This document shows, one piece after another, positions 1 through 8,927 of a DNA stretch of 64,000 nucleotides; the first letter of the stretch is position 1; the number at the start of each line of letters is the position of its first letter. The DNA is from JBGPQJ01 sp963709295. GTDB lineage: Bacteria; Chloroflexota; Anaerolineae; Anaerolineales; Villigracilaceae. The translations under genes and the position numbers were made by a program. The notes below the pieces were generated by a model. The model saw only the letters and a list, made by a program, of their open reading frames with translations, did no database searches and had not been told where the DNA came from. The DNA lies in the NCBI GenBank assembly GCA_963709295.1, contig CAVPVW010000003.1, positions 682,001-746,000 of the forward strand. The letters are read 5' to 3'.

Positions 1-290
1 ACCCATTCTAACTGTCGGTGAAGGAAAAGTAGAGGCTGCCGGTTCCGTACGGACGAAAGCCAAAGCGGTCAAACACCTGATCGAGCTGGTACACGACCAA
101 TGCAAGGGAAAATCCAGCGTCCATCTCGCCACGCTGCATGCCAATGCAGAGGCGGAAGCGAAAGAGATTCTAAAGACTGCTGGCCAAGGACTGAATGTGG
201 TCGAGTCTCTTTCTCTCCGAAGTAAGCCCTGCGATTGGCACTCATACCGGTCCGGGGACTGTGGGACTGGCCTACCTCCACAGCATGTAA
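1..290 (+). CDS. DegV family fatty-acid-binding protein, C-terminal part, frameshifted
   Basis: This is the end of a DegV/FakB-like protein, a family that binds a fatty acid in a cleft and presents it to a fatty acid kinase. About 95 residues are present; the start lies outside the window. Reading begins at base 2 and must shift by +1 near the TTT at 210-212, after which the typical DegV ending GTHTGPGTVGLAY appears and stops at 288-290. Removing one T restores a single frame. The family call rests on this C-terminal motif. The indel is probably a sequence error. A strong terminator follows. Confidence 0.7.
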
Positions 291-315
291 TTGATGAAGC
301 AGTTTTGCATAGCAC

Positions 316-348
316 ACCGGCAGATTTTTTCTGCCGGTTTCTTTTTTT
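316..348 (+). terminator. Rho-independent terminator after the DegV gene
   Basis: A 9-bp stem, ACCGGCAGA (316-324) with TCTGCCGGT (330-338), encloses a T5 loop and is followed by TTCTTTTTTT. It separates the DegV gene from udk. Confidence 0.85.
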
Positions 349-390
349 CACACGGTACTGTTGCTCAGGCCTCCACTTGAAATATAAGGT

Positions 391-396
391 TATAAT
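391..396 (+). promoter_or_regulatory. -10 element of udk, probable leaderless start
   Basis: A perfect TATAAT ends 6 nt before the udk ATG at 403, so transcription would begin at or next to the start codon. No Shine-Dalgarno sequence precedes the ATG, and no clear -35 is visible. The same layout occurs at 10318 and, on the minus strand, at 25013. Confidence 0.5.
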
Positions 397-402
397 TCAT
401 TC

Positions 403-1029
403 ATGACGTCCCGTCCCACTCCCCTCGTGATAGGTATCGCTGGCGGATCAGGCTCCGGGAAAACAACAGTGGCGAATGTAGTGATGCAGCGGGTCGGCGC
501 GGACAACATTGCCTACCTGCCGCATGATGCGTACTACAAGGAATTGGGACATCTGCCCCCGAACCAGCGGGCACAAATCAACTTCGATCACCCGGATTCA
601 CTCGAAAACGAGTTGATGATCCAGCATATCCAGGCTTTACGGGAATATCAACCTGTAGCACTGCCTGTTTATGACTTTTCGACGGACAGCCGGACAGACA
701 AGATCATCGAGGTCAAGCCGCAGAGAATCATTATCGTTGAGGGAATTCTCATCTTCGCCGTGCCTGATCTCCGTAAGATGTTCGACCTGAAAATATTCGT
801 GGACACCGATCCGGATATTCGATTAATCAGGCGATTGCAACGAGACATCTCTGAACGCGGCAGGTCAACCGAGTCAGTTATCAATCAGTATTTAACCACC
901 GTCAGACCGATGCATTTGGAATTTGTAGAGCCCTCGAAGCGATATGCCGATGTGATCATCCCCGAAGGCGGATTCAATGCCGCCGCCTTGGATTTGGTCG
1001 TGGCGAGGCTCGAGGCTCTCCTAAGATAA
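403..1029 (+). CDS. udk: Uridine kinase
   Basis: Phosphorylates uridine and cytidine to UMP and CMP in pyrimidine salvage, in the cytoplasm. The 208-residue protein has the normal family length. It carries the P-loop GGSGSGKTT at residues 14-22, the acceptor-side HDAYYK segment near residue 41, a VYDFSTDSR segment before residue 100 and the VEGILIF strand, all standard for this P-loop kinase. It stands alone between a terminator and a cyclophilin gene. Its ATG is 6 nt downstream of a TATAAT with no ribosome-binding site, suggesting a leaderless transcript. Confidence 0.95.
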   Translation: MTSRPTPLVIGIAGGSGSGKTTVANVVMQRVGADNIAYLPHDAYYKELGHLPPNQRAQINFDHPDSLENELMIQHIQALREYQPVALPVYDFSTDSRTDKIIEVKPQRIIIVEGILIFAVPDLRKMFDLKIFVDTDPDIRLIRRLQRDISERGRSTESVINQYLTTVRPMHLEFVEPSKRYADVIIPEGGFNAAALDLVVARLEALLR

Positions 1030-1060
1030 ATAATCCTACCAATTCAGAAAGGGAATAACA

Positions 1061-1576
1061 ATGGGCACTGAGAAGCAATGGAAAAATCCCCCCGCAATGA
1101 CCATCGACAACAAGAAAAAGTATCAAGCAACTCTTCACACCGAGAAAGGCGACATCGTACTGGAATTATTCGCGGATAAAACCCCGGTCACAGTCAATAA
1201 TTTCGTTTTCCTTTCAAAGGAAGGTTATTACGATGGCGTGATTTTCCACAGGGTGATCGAGAACTTCATGGTCCAGGGTGGAGATCCGACGGGTACTGGC
1301 CGCGGTGGACCCGGATATACTTTTAAAGATGAGTTTCACCCCTCCCTTAAGCATGATAAGCCTGGCATCCTCTCTATGGCAAACGCCGGACCGGGTACCA
1401 ATGGTTCCCAATTCTTTATTACGCACGTTCCCACCTCCTGGCTGGATGGCAAACACAGCGTTTTTGGTCAGGTGGTTGGAGGCATGGATGTGCTGATGTC
1501 CATTCCGCCTCGCGACCCCGGTCGTCCGGAATATCCCGGAGTAAAAATAAATCGCGTCACAATCACGGAGATTTAA
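1061..1576 (+). CDS. Cyclophilin-type peptidyl-prolyl cis-trans isomerase
   Basis: Catalyses cis-trans isomerisation of X-Pro bonds and helps folding. The 171 residues form one cyclophilin domain. Visible signatures are FHRVI at 62-66 (catalytic Arg), the MVQGGDPTGTGRGG loop, NGSQFFIT, and the tryptophan in SWLDGKHSVFGQV. There is no signal peptide, so it should be cytoplasmic. The first 20 residues precede the domain; an internal ATG at residue 13 is possible, but AGAAAGGGA before the first ATG supports the start used here. Confidence 0.93.
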   Translation: MGTEKQWKNPPAMTIDNKKKYQATLHTEKGDIVLELFADKTPVTVNNFVFLSKEGYYDGVIFHRVIENFMVQGGDPTGTGRGGPGYTFKDEFHPSLKHDKPGILSMANAGPGTNGSQFFITHVPTSWLDGKHSVFGQVVGGMDVLMSIPPRDPGRPEYPGVKINRVTITEI

Positions 1577-1618
1577 GATCCGATGGAGAGTAAGAATATT
1601 CGAAATTAGTATCATTAC

Positions 1619-2164
1619 ATGAAGATAAGCCGCACCACGATACTCCGTGGGATTAGTTTACTCGCAGTAATTGCAATTAGCGTTTGGATTTACAGTATCA
1701 GGGATCAGGCTGCGCAGTTCGCAGCCTACGGATACCCGGGGATATTTTTCATAACAATGTTGGCCAATGCCACGGTGTTTCTTCCCGCTCCCGGTGTGGC
1801 TGTGGTTTTTGCAATGGGCAGTATCTTTAATCCCTGGTTGGTCGCCTTGTTTGCAGGGACTGGCGGAGCGGTTGGAGAATTGGTTGGGTATCTAGCCGGA
1901 TATAGCGGCCAGGGTGTCGTTGAAAACACCCAAATGTTTACCCGAATCGAACCCTGGGTAAAACGGTATGGCGTTTACGCCATTTTTGTTTTTAGTGCGC
2001 TGCCCAATCCGTTCTTTGATATTGCCGGTGTCGCCGCAGGGATATTAAAAATCCCCTTCATCCAATTCTTCGTCGCATGCTGGCTGGGACAGCTTGTAAA
2101 AATGTTTGCCTTCGCCTTCGCAGGTTCGCTCTCAATCACCTGGTTGGAACAATGGCTCAAGTAA
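1619..2164 (+). CDS. VTT-domain (DedA/SNARE-associated type) membrane protein
   Basis: An integral membrane protein of 181 residues with an N-terminal hydrophobic helix and several later helices. The glycine-rich central block, including GGAVGELVGYLAGYSGQG, and the FSALPNPFFDIAGVAAG segment match the VTT/DedA fold, which contains re-entrant loops. Members act in membrane homeostasis or lipid scrambling; the substrate here is unknown. The next gene begins 16 nt downstream, so the two may be cotranscribed. Confidence 0.8.
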   Translation: MKISRTTILRGISLLAVIAISVWIYSIRDQAAQFAAYGYPGIFFITMLANATVFLPAPGVAVVFAMGSIFNPWLVALFAGTGGAVGELVGYLAGYSGQGVVENTQMFTRIEPWVKRYGVYAIFVFSALPNPFFDIAGVAAGILKIPFIQFFVACWLGQLVKMFAFAFAGSLSITWLEQWLK

Positions 2165-2180
2165 ACCCAAGGAGATCATC

Positions 2181-3536
2181 ATGTCAGATTACAAAACAAT
2201 AGATGAATATTTGGAAAAACACATTGAGGACAGCATCAGCGAACTGTCCAGGCTGGCTGCCCAGCCGTCGGTCGGTGCTCAAAATTTGGGAATGAGAGAA
2301 TGTGCAAATCTTGTAGCGGAAATGCTCAAGGTACGAGGTTTTTCCGTTGAAATTCAACCCACCGCAGGAGCGCCAGTTGTTTACGGAGAGGAGAAAGGTA
2401 AAACCAACAAGACATTGCTGTTCTACAATCACTACGATGTTCAACCGCCTGAACCCCTTGAGCTTTGGGAGACACCCCCGTTCGAGCCCAACTTGCGGGA
2501 AGGAAAGCTCTTCGCCCGTGGAGTCAGCGACGACAAGGGACACATCACCAGCCGATTGTTTGCGATCGACGCGCTCCTTGCTCAGGGTGAGTTGCCCTGC
2601 AATATCAAATTTGTGATTGAAGGCGAAGAAGAGACATCGAGCGTTCACTTGCATGATTACATCGTCGAAAATAAGAAGAAGCTGGCAGCAGATGCTTGCA
2701 TCTGGGAGTTCGGCGGCATTGACCACCGCGGAATTCCAATGCAATATCTCGGGTTGAGAGGCATTTGTTACGTGGAACTCTGGGTCGAGACGGCTTCAAC
2801 AGATATCCATTCCGGTCTCGGCGGGTCCATCCTCCCCAATGCCGCCTGGAGGCTGGTCTGGGCGCTGCGCTCCCTGAAAGGGTCCGATGAGCGAATTCGA
2901 ATCCCCGGTTTTTACGACAAGGTCAAGAGCCCTTCTGATCGCGATATCGCCTTGTTCGATGCACTTCCGGAAGTTGCGGATGAATACAAGACTCGTTTTG
3001 GGGTAAAGAATTTCATCAAAGGCTTGAAAGAGGGAGTCGACCTGAGAATTGCCGAGGTCTTTGAACCTACGTGCACGATATGCGGACTCACCAGTGGATA
3101 CCAGGGGCAGGGATCCAAAACCGTACAGCCAGCCCGTGCCTCAGCAAAAGTGGATTTTCGATTGGTACCGGATCAGGACCCGGAGGAAATTCTCGCAATG
3201 CTCAGATCCCACCTGGATGCAGAAGGATTCCCGGACGTACAAATCGATTACCTCGGCGGAGAACGTCCTGCACGCACAGACCCGGATCACCCCTTTGTTA
3301 AATTGGTGGTGGATACTTCCAAGGAGGTTTACGGGGTCCCGATGGAGATCGTCCCAATGGTTGGCGGGTCCGGACCAAATTATCCCTTTATCCATGAACT
3401 GAATTTGCCGGTCGCGACCGCCGGATTAGGGTATCCCGATACACGAGCGCATGCCCCGAATGAAAATATCCGAATCGATTTATACTTGCAACATGCCAAG
3501 CACATGGCAAGAGTTATAAACGAATTTTCCAGATAA
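2181..3536 (+). CDS. M20 family dipeptidase/metallopeptidase
   Basis: A predicted zinc peptidase that removes residues from dipeptides or short peptides in the cytoplasm. The 451-residue length fits the M20 dipeptidase-like group. First metal-site motif NHYDVQPPEP (His84, Asp86), then SDDKGH, the EGEEE general-base segment, and a final RAHAPNEN His; a lid/dimerisation domain lies between. The start at 2181 is chosen because AAGGAG lies just upstream and it avoids the preceding gene; a longer upstream reading would overlap it by 59 nt. Substrate cannot be told from sequence. Confidence 0.9.
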   Translation: MSDYKTIDEYLEKHIEDSISELSRLAAQPSVGAQNLGMRECANLVAEMLKVRGFSVEIQPTAGAPVVYGEEKGKTNKTLLFYNHYDVQPPEPLELWETPPFEPNLREGKLFARGVSDDKGHITSRLFAIDALLAQGELPCNIKFVIEGEEETSSVHLHDYIVENKKKLAADACIWEFGGIDHRGIPMQYLGLRGICYVELWVETASTDIHSGLGGSILPNAAWRLVWALRSLKGSDERIRIPGFYDKVKSPSDRDIALFDALPEVADEYKTRFGVKNFIKGLKEGVDLRIAEVFEPTCTICGLTSGYQGQGSKTVQPARASAKVDFRLVPDQDPEEILAMLRSHLDAEGFPDVQIDYLGGERPARTDPDHPFVKLVVDTSKEVYGVPMEIVPMVGGSGPNYPFIHELNLPVATAGLGYPDTRAHAPNENIRIDLYLQHAKHMARVINEFSR

Positions 3537-3559
3537 TTTTTTTTGTAAAGGAGGCTATT

Positions 3560-4201
3560 ATGTTAGTCGGTGAACGAATGTCGAAACCCGTAATATCAAT
3601 TTCACCCGACATGCCCATCGCCGAGGCGTTGAACATGATGAAGGTGGAAAAAGTCCGCCGGTTTCCGGTGGTCAAGGAAGGGAAGCTTTTAGGGGTTGTG
3701 TCTGACAAGGATCTGCTAAACGCATCCCCCTCCCCCGTGTCAACCCTCAGTATTTGGGAAATGAATTACCTACTCAATAAAATCTCTGTCAGTGAAGTCA
3801 TGGTGAAGAATGTTTTGACGGTCACGGAAGACACTCCCATTGAACAGGCAGCACGAATAATGGCGGACAATAAAATAGGCGGGTTGCCTGTATTGCGCGA
3901 TGGAGGTGTGGTTGGAATCATCACAGAAACAGATCTTTTCAAAATGTTTCTGGAACTCCTGGGCGCCCGGGAGATGGGCATCCGGGTTACAGTCCTTGTC
4001 GTGGAAAAACAGGGAGAACTGGCAAAACTCACGAAAGCCGTTTCAGAAGCCGGGGGTGATTTCATTGCGTTTGGAATGTTCACCGGATTGGACACATCCA
4101 ACAAGATGGTTACTTTCAAAGTGACCGGAATCACTCTTGAAAACCTTAAAAAGGCCGTAACGCCGGTGGTCAAGGAAATCGTCGATATAAGAACGCTGTA
4201 A
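3560..4201 (+). CDS. CBS-pair and ACT-like domain protein (AcuB type)
   Basis: A 213-residue cytoplasmic regulatory protein. Two CBS motifs lie at about residues 5-58 and 78-132 and should form one Bateman module that binds an adenine nucleotide. Residues 140-213 look like an ACT-type ligand domain (GIRVTVLVVEKQGELAKLTKAV). The arrangement matches AcuB-like proteins. No enzymatic domain is present, so it probably senses energy state or an amino acid. A GGAGG lies just before the ATG and a bidirectional terminator follows. Confidence 0.88.
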   Translation: MLVGERMSKPVISISPDMPIAEALNMMKVEKVRRFPVVKEGKLLGVVSDKDLLNASPSPVSTLSIWEMNYLLNKISVSEVMVKNVLTVTEDTPIEQAARIMADNKIGGLPVLRDGGVVGIITETDLFKMFLELLGAREMGIRVTVLVVEKQGELAKLTKAVSEAGGDFIAFGMFTGLDTSNKMVTFKVTGITLENLKKAVTPVVKEIVDIRTL

Positions 4202-4213
4202 TCAGCATTCACA

Positions 4214-4257
4214 AAAATCGAGAGGGCCAACGAAGTGGTTGGCCCTCTCGATTTTAT
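4214..4257. terminator. Bidirectional terminator between the CBS gene and rluB
   Basis: A perfect 18-bp stem pairs 4214-4231 with 4238-4255 around a 6-nt loop, with A-rich and T-rich flanks so that it works on both strands. It lies between convergent genes, and the rluB stop codon (4254-4256) is within the stem edge. Confidence 0.92.
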
Positions 4258-5048
4258 TTCTTCATTCTTCTTGCTGGCTTCACAATCTTTTTAGGGCGTG
4301 CCTTGCGGAGGTCCTGACGAGATGATTTTTGTGGACCACCTTTAAGTGCCATGACTTCCAAATCGGTGAGAGGCCGCCATGCCCCAGAGCGTAGATTCCC
4401 CAAATGGAGAGAGCCCATTCTAATTCTAATGATTCGGACCACCGGCAATGCAGTCTTCGAGCCCATTTCCCGGATCTGACGTTTGTGCCCTTCCTTGAGC
4501 GTAATCCTTAACCACATCCCTTTGCCAGATTCTTTTTCGATCCTCACGTCTGCAGGCTGGGTCTTGAATCCATCCTCCAGGACGATCCCTCGTCGCCACG
4601 CAGAAAGCTGTTCCTGATCCGGGTGCCTTGCCACAAGCACACGGTATTCCTTCTCATGTTCATATCGCGGGTGCTGGAGTCTCTGGGCAAGCTCACCATC
4701 GTTCGTCATCAGGATCAATCCCTCACTCTCGAAATCAAGCCTGCCAACCGGGTAGAGTCTCTCCGCTATTGGGATGAGGTCACGGACTGTTTGCCGGGTA
4801 TCACCTTGTTCAGCTTCCACGGTGGATAGGCAATACCTGGGTTTATTTAGTGCAATATAGATTTTGGCCTCGGCAGGTTTGACCACTCTGCCGTCAATGG
4901 CGATCTTATCTTTTTCAGGATCAGCCTTCTGTCCGATCTCGGCTACTGCCCGGTTGACAGTCACCCGCCCGGCCTTGATTAACTCTTCGCAAGCTCGCCT
5001 CGACCCGACCCCGGCTGACGCCAGGATTTTCTGCAATCGCTCTTCCAT
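4254..5048 (-). CDS. rluB: Pseudouridine synthase, RluB/RsuA family
   Basis: Isomerises a specific uridine in rRNA to pseudouridine. Of 264 residues, 1-60 are an S4 RNA-binding domain and the rest is the catalytic domain. VGRLDFESEGL at 101-111 holds the catalytic Asp105, followed by LILMTNDGEL. The C-terminal 35 residues are a Lys/Arg-rich tail. It lies 7 nt downstream of scpB, the common bacterial pairing with RluB, which favours 23S rRNA over 16S as substrate. Confidence 0.9.
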   Translation of the reverse strand: MEERLQKILASAGVGSRRACEELIKAGRVTVNRAVAEIGQKADPEKDKIAIDGRVVKPAEAKIYIALNKPRYCLSTVEAEQGDTRQTVRDLIPIAERLYPVGRLDFESEGLILMTNDGELAQRLQHPRYEHEKEYRVLVARHPDQEQLSAWRRGIVLEDGFKTQPADVRIEKESGKGMWLRITLKEGHKRQIREMGSKTALPVVRIIRIRMGSLHLGNLRSGAWRPLTDLEVMALKGGPQKSSRQDLRKARPKKIVKPARRMKK

Positions 5049-5055
5049 GCGTCAA

Positions 5056-5619
5056 TTATCCCTTTAGCAAAGATACATCCTTGTTACCTTCCTCAGTGTC
5101 GGGCAATATGAGCGGAGGCAGTTCGCCCAATGAGCTGAGTCCAAAATGCTGCAAAAATTCGGGAGTGGTGCCATACAATATTGGCCGACCCGGTCCTTCT
5201 GCCCTCCCTACTTCTTGAAGCAAGCCTTTCGAAAGCAGGGACTTCATTACGGCGTCACTGTTCACACCGCGGATGGAATCGATCTGTGGGCGGGTTACAG
5301 GTTGTTGGTAGGCAATGATCGCCAGCGCCTCGAGGGCGGCTCGGCTCAGGTGAGTAGTGGCTTCGAGGCCTAGAAATGTCTCCACCTGCCCGGCAATTTC
5401 AGGAGCGGTGGTCAGTTGTACCCTGCCTGAATGCCTTTGTAATCGAAGCCCTCTTAGTCGAAGATCCTCGTCGAGCGAAACTAATCCCTTTTCTACATCT
5501 GTCACTGGAATTTCAAGGGCCGCGGCCAACTGGTGAGGCGCCACCGGCTCGGCCGCAACGAATAGCAGTCCTTCCAACAAGGCGGTCAAGGGTAATTCAG
5601 GTAATTTGGATTCGGCCAT
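5056..5619 (-). CDS. scpB: Segregation and condensation protein B
   Basis: ScpB is the winged-helix dimer that, with ScpA, bridges SMC and helps chromosome condensation and segregation. The 187-residue protein shows the family hallmark EALAIIAYQQPVTRPQIDSIRGVNSDAV, here quoted as its two halves EALAIIAYQQPVTR and QIDSIRGVNSDAV, and RPILYGTTPEFLQHFGL. I chose the ATG at 5619 because GGGAG lies upstream; a start at 5643 would add 8 residues. scpA is not in the window. Confidence 0.9.
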   Translation of the reverse strand: MAESKLPELPLTALLEGLLFVAAEPVAPHQLAAALEIPVTDVEKGLVSLDEDLRLRGLRLQRHSGRVQLTTAPEIAGQVETFLGLEATTHLSRAALEALAIIAYQQPVTRPQIDSIRGVNSDAVMKSLLSKGLLQEVGRAEGPGRPILYGTTPEFLQHFGLSSLGELPPLILPDTEEGNKDVSLLKG

Positions 5620-5697
5620 GCTATAATATCTCCCGCTCGACACTTATTTATTCGTATTAGAAGAAAATTTCCTTATTACAAATTCTAGCGAGGAAAA

Positions 5698-6261
5698 ATG
5701 AAATCACAACGATTATTTCTAGCTTCAATTATATTAATGGCAGCGGCCATGGCATGCAGAATGAATGTCGGAGGTCCGACCCCTGCAGGCCAGCCCATTC
5801 CCGTTTCCACTGACGCTGCCGGCAGTCTTCAGCAGCAATTTGAACAAGCGCTCCAGGGGACTGGGGACGGAGGTCAGCTGACCCTGACTATTAACGAAAC
5901 GCAATTGACATCCCTTTTGGCGGCCAAACTCTCTTCGCTTCCCGATCCATTCATCACCAATCCGCAAGTTTACCTGCGTGACGGGCAAATCCAGATCTTT
6001 GGTAAAGCAGCCAGAGGTTATTTCGAGGCGAATGTCGGCATTGTCTTGACGGCGACCATTGACTCAAACGGACAACCTTTGGTCGAAATCACCTCGGCTG
6101 ATTTCGGTCCCATCCCGGTACCCGAAGATATGACATCAGCTATCTCCGCCATGGTGCAGGAAGCCTACGCAGGGGCGCTGGGTCCCCTCGCGACAGGTTT
6201 CAAACTTGATTCAATCGTCATCGCTGAGGGATTGATGCTTCTGACTGGCCGCATGCAGTAG
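5698..6261 (+). CDS. Predicted lipoprotein of unknown function
   Basis: A 187-residue protein with a signal peptide ending in the lipobox AMAC (Cys20), so it is probably lipid-anchored outside the membrane. A short Pro/Gly/Thr-rich linker follows, then a domain from about residue 45 (LTLTINETQLTSLLAAKL, with later PDPFITNPQVYLRDGQI) that looks like a mixed alpha/beta fold. I do not recognise the family with certainty. GAGGAAAA precedes the ATG. The next gene, 25 nt downstream, also encodes a lipoprotein, so the two may be exported and act together. Confidence 0.75.
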   Translation: MKSQRLFLASIILMAAAMACRMNVGGPTPAGQPIPVSTDAAGSLQQQFEQALQGTGDGGQLTLTINETQLTSLLAAKLSSLPDPFITNPQVYLRDGQIQIFGKAARGYFEANVGIVLTATIDSNGQPLVEITSADFGPIPVPEDMTSAISAMVQEAYAGALGPLATGFKLDSIVIAEGLMLLTGRMQ

Positions 6262-6286
6262 GCAAAGATTATACCAGTAACTCATT

Positions 6287-7915
6287 ATGAAGATTTGTGC
6301 TTTACCGGCCTGCACTTCTTTCTGCACTCGTATTTCATTACTTTTACCTGCCGTAATATTATTGGCTTTAGTTGGATGTGCAGCCCCTCAGGTCTCTCAA
6401 GCGGATGTCCAAATTACCTTGCCTATCACCGTTGATGGGGCAACGATTGAAGTAACGCTCCTTGCAGGCAGCAATGTCGAATACGCGTTAAATCAAGCGG
6501 GAATCACCTTAGGCAGTCTTGATCGGGTCGAACCGACCTTATTTACTTCCTTGAATTCCGGCGACGAGATCAAGGTCACACGTGTGCGTGAGGAGTTTGA
6601 GACCGTCCAGGAAGTCATCCCCTTCGACCGGCAAACTGTCCGCACGGAGCTACTTCCCGATGGCGAGACGAGGATTTCTCAGCCCGGCGAGAATGGCTTG
6701 CGAGAGATCACCTTTCGCAGGTTATACGAGGACAATGTTCTGGCGGGTGATCCAAGCATTGTAAAATCAGTGGTGATGGTCCAACCTGTACCCGAAATCA
6801 TGCTGGTGGGTGCACAATCACCCTTTGCGCCGCTCCAAATCTCCGGGAAGCTGGCGTACATCTCCGGCGGGAATGCCTGGCTCATGGATGGTTCCACAGC
6901 GAACCGGAGAACAGTCATCACCAGCGGGGACCTCGATGGTCGGGTCTTTTCGATATCACCAAACGGCGATTGGTTGCTTTTTACAAGGAAATCCACGAAA
7001 CCCGCTGATGAGGAGATTAATACGCTATGGGTGGTAAATTTGGTTGACCCGCAATCCAAACCAATCAATTTGAAAGTTTCAAACATCATCCATTTTGGGT
7101 CGTTTGTACCCTGGCTGTCGAATACCGTCGCTTATTCCACGGTGGAACCTCGCTCCACTGCTCCCGGCTGGCAGGCAAACAATGATCTCATCTTCCGAAA
7201 GTTCAGCAGTTCGGGGGCAGTCGGTCAACCGGCTGAGGTGATCGCTTCAAACTCCGGTGGAGTATATGGGTGGTGGGGCACTAATTATGTGTTTTCGCCT
7301 GACAACGAAAGCATTGCGTATGCCCGGCCCGACGGGATTGGACTTGTGGATGTGGGCGGAAATGCCCTCGTCACTCTGTTGGAGAATGTTCCTCTTCAAA
7401 CCGGAAGTGATTGGACGTTGATCCCCGGATTGGCATGGGGAGCAGATTCCAAATCCCTTTACACGGTCACGCACGCCCCTCCAGCAGGCGGCGTCACCCC
7501 CGAAGAATCCCCTTTCTTTGACCTATCTGCATTGTCCTTGACCAACAGCACCAAAGTTAGTATGGTAAATCAAAGCGGGATGTTCTCGTACCCGTCCGTA
7601 TCAACACAAGACGACGAATCAGACTACAAAGTCGCATTCCTGCAAGCAATATTCCCGGACCAAAGTGAAAGCAGCCGGTACAATTTGCTCACCATGGATA
7701 GGGATGGGTCGAACCGAAGTGTTTTATTTCCACCCGAAGGCTCTGCAGGATTGGCGCCACAAACAACTGTTTGGTCTCCCGCTTCGCTGGAAAGTGAATC
7801 GGGGAATTATCTTGGTTTCATTTATCAGGGGAATGTCTGGTTGATTGATACTATTACTGGAAAATCGCAGCAAATCACGGGTGACGGATTGGCAAGCAAA
7901 TTGGATTGGAAATAA
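6287..7915 (+). CDS. Lipoprotein with DUF348/G5-like N-terminus and beta-propeller
   Basis: A 542-residue exported protein. The signal peptide ends in LVGC (Cys31), a lipobox. Residues about 42-95 (ITVDGATIEVTLLAGSNVEY, then LNQAGITLGSLDRV) resemble the ubiquitin-like DUF348 module of YabE/resuscitation-factor proteins; 98-175 resemble a G5 module. From residue 185 on, repeated blades of the TolB/WD40-like type occur (AYISGGNAWLMDG, FSISPNGDWLLFTR, YVFSPDNESIAYARPDG, GNVWLIDTITGKSQQITGDG). No catalytic domain is visible. A cell-envelope binding or sensing role is inferred. Confidence 0.8.
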   Translation: MKICALPACTSFCTRISLLLPAVILLALVGCAAPQVSQADVQITLPITVDGATIEVTLLAGSNVEYALNQAGITLGSLDRVEPTLFTSLNSGDEIKVTRVREEFETVQEVIPFDRQTVRTELLPDGETRISQPGENGLREITFRRLYEDNVLAGDPSIVKSVVMVQPVPEIMLVGAQSPFAPLQISGKLAYISGGNAWLMDGSTANRRTVITSGDLDGRVFSISPNGDWLLFTRKSTKPADEEINTLWVVNLVDPQSKPINLKVSNIIHFGSFVPWLSNTVAYSTVEPRSTAPGWQANNDLIFRKFSSSGAVGQPAEVIASNSGGVYGWWGTNYVFSPDNESIAYARPDGIGLVDVGGNALVTLLENVPLQTGSDWTLIPGLAWGADSKSLYTVTHAPPAGGVTPEESPFFDLSALSLTNSTKVSMVNQSGMFSYPSVSTQDDESDYKVAFLQAIFPDQSESSRYNLLTMDRDGSNRSVLFPPEGSAGLAPQTTVWSPASLESESGNYLGFIYQGNVWLIDTITGKSQQITGDGLASKLDWK

Positions 7916-7967
7916 CTCGTAAATATTAGAACTTATAAGCTAAAAAAACAAGATTTCTGGAGGATTG

Positions 7968-8927
7968 ATGCGAATATTAATCACAGGCGCAGCCGGTTTC
8001 CTGGGCTCCCATCTCAATGACAGACTGATCGCTGAAGGTCATGACGTGGTCGGGTTGGATAATTTCGTTACTGGCAGCCCTGAAAACATTGCTCACTTGA
8101 TTGGAAATCCAAAATTCACATTCTATAAACATGATGTATCAAATTTCATTTTCATCCCTGGAAAAGTGGATGCCGTGCTCCATTTCGCGTCGCCAGCCAG
8201 CCCCAATCCGGACTCACCCTACGGATATTTCAACCTTCCCATACAGACCATGAAGGCCGGAGCGCTTGGAACTCATAACGCGCTCGGGGTGGCCAAAACC
8301 GATGGCGCAAGATTCCTGCTTGCCTCCACGAGTGAGATCTATGGCGATCCCTTGGAGCACCCTCAAAAAGAGACGTATGCCGGGAATGTCGACCCCGTCG
8401 GAATGCGTGCTGTTTACGATGAAGCAAAACGGTTTGCGGAATCCTTGACCATGGCGTACCACCGCCACCACAGGGTGGATACGCGCATAGTAAGGATTTT
8501 CAACACTTACGGTCCTCGCATGGACCTGGAGGACGGGCGCGCACTGCCCAATTTCCTTAAGCAGGCATTGCTCGGACATCCACTCACGGTTTATGGGGAT
8601 GGTTCCCAAACGCGGTCATTTTGTTACATGGACGACCTGATCGACGGTATCGTCCGTCTGCTATTTTCCGATGAGCATATGCCTGTTAACATCGGTAATC
8701 CAATTGAAATGACTGTGCTGGAGTTTGCTGAAATAATCAACAAGGTGGCGGAAAATAAAGCTGGCGTCACGTTCGTACCGGAAGGCAGAAGCACCAGAGA
8801 CCCCCAACGCCGCCAACCTGACATCACCCGCGCTCGATCAATTTTAGGGTGGGAACCCAAAATTACCCTGGAAGAAGGCATCTCTCGGACCATCCCCTAC
8901 TTCAAACAAAAACTGGGGTTGGCATGA
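7968..8927 (+). CDS. UDP-glucuronate decarboxylase-like SDR epimerase
   Basis: Extended short-chain dehydrogenase/reductase of 319 residues acting on nucleotide sugars. The NAD-binding GAAGFLGSH is at the N-terminus, the catalytic triad region holds STSEIYGDP and YDEAK, and RIFNTYGPRM follows. The PASP segment plus STSEIYGDPLEHPQ are typical of UDP-glucuronate decarboxylase (UXS), which makes UDP-xylose. GGAGG sits 4 nt before the ATG at 7968; a TTG 3 nt upstream is in frame but less likely. The start codon of the GtrA gene overlaps its stop. Confidence 0.88.
   Translation: MRILITGAAGFLGSHLNDRLIAEGHDVVGLDNFVTGSPENIAHLIGNPKFTFYKHDVSNFIFIPGKVDAVLHFASPASPNPDSPYGYFNLPIQTMKAGALGTHNALGVAKTDGARFLLASTSEIYGDPLEHPQKETYAGNVDPVGMRAVYDEAKRFAESLTMAYHRHHRVDTRIVRIFNTYGPRMDLEDGRALPNFLKQALLGHPLTVYGDGSQTRSFCYMDDLIDGIVRLLFSDEHMPVNIGNPIEMTVLEFAEIINKVAENKAGVTFVPEGRSTRDPQRRQPDITRARSILGWEPKITLEEGISRTIPYFKQKLGLA

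Noticed and set aside
1214..1615. 133-codon open frame on the minus strand
   Set aside because: It is antisense to the cyclophilin gene and has no recognisable domain.
2106..2180. Longer N-terminus for the M20 peptidase
   Set aside because: It would overlap the VTT gene by 59 nt and has no ribosome-binding site, whereas AAGGAG precedes the ATG at 2181.
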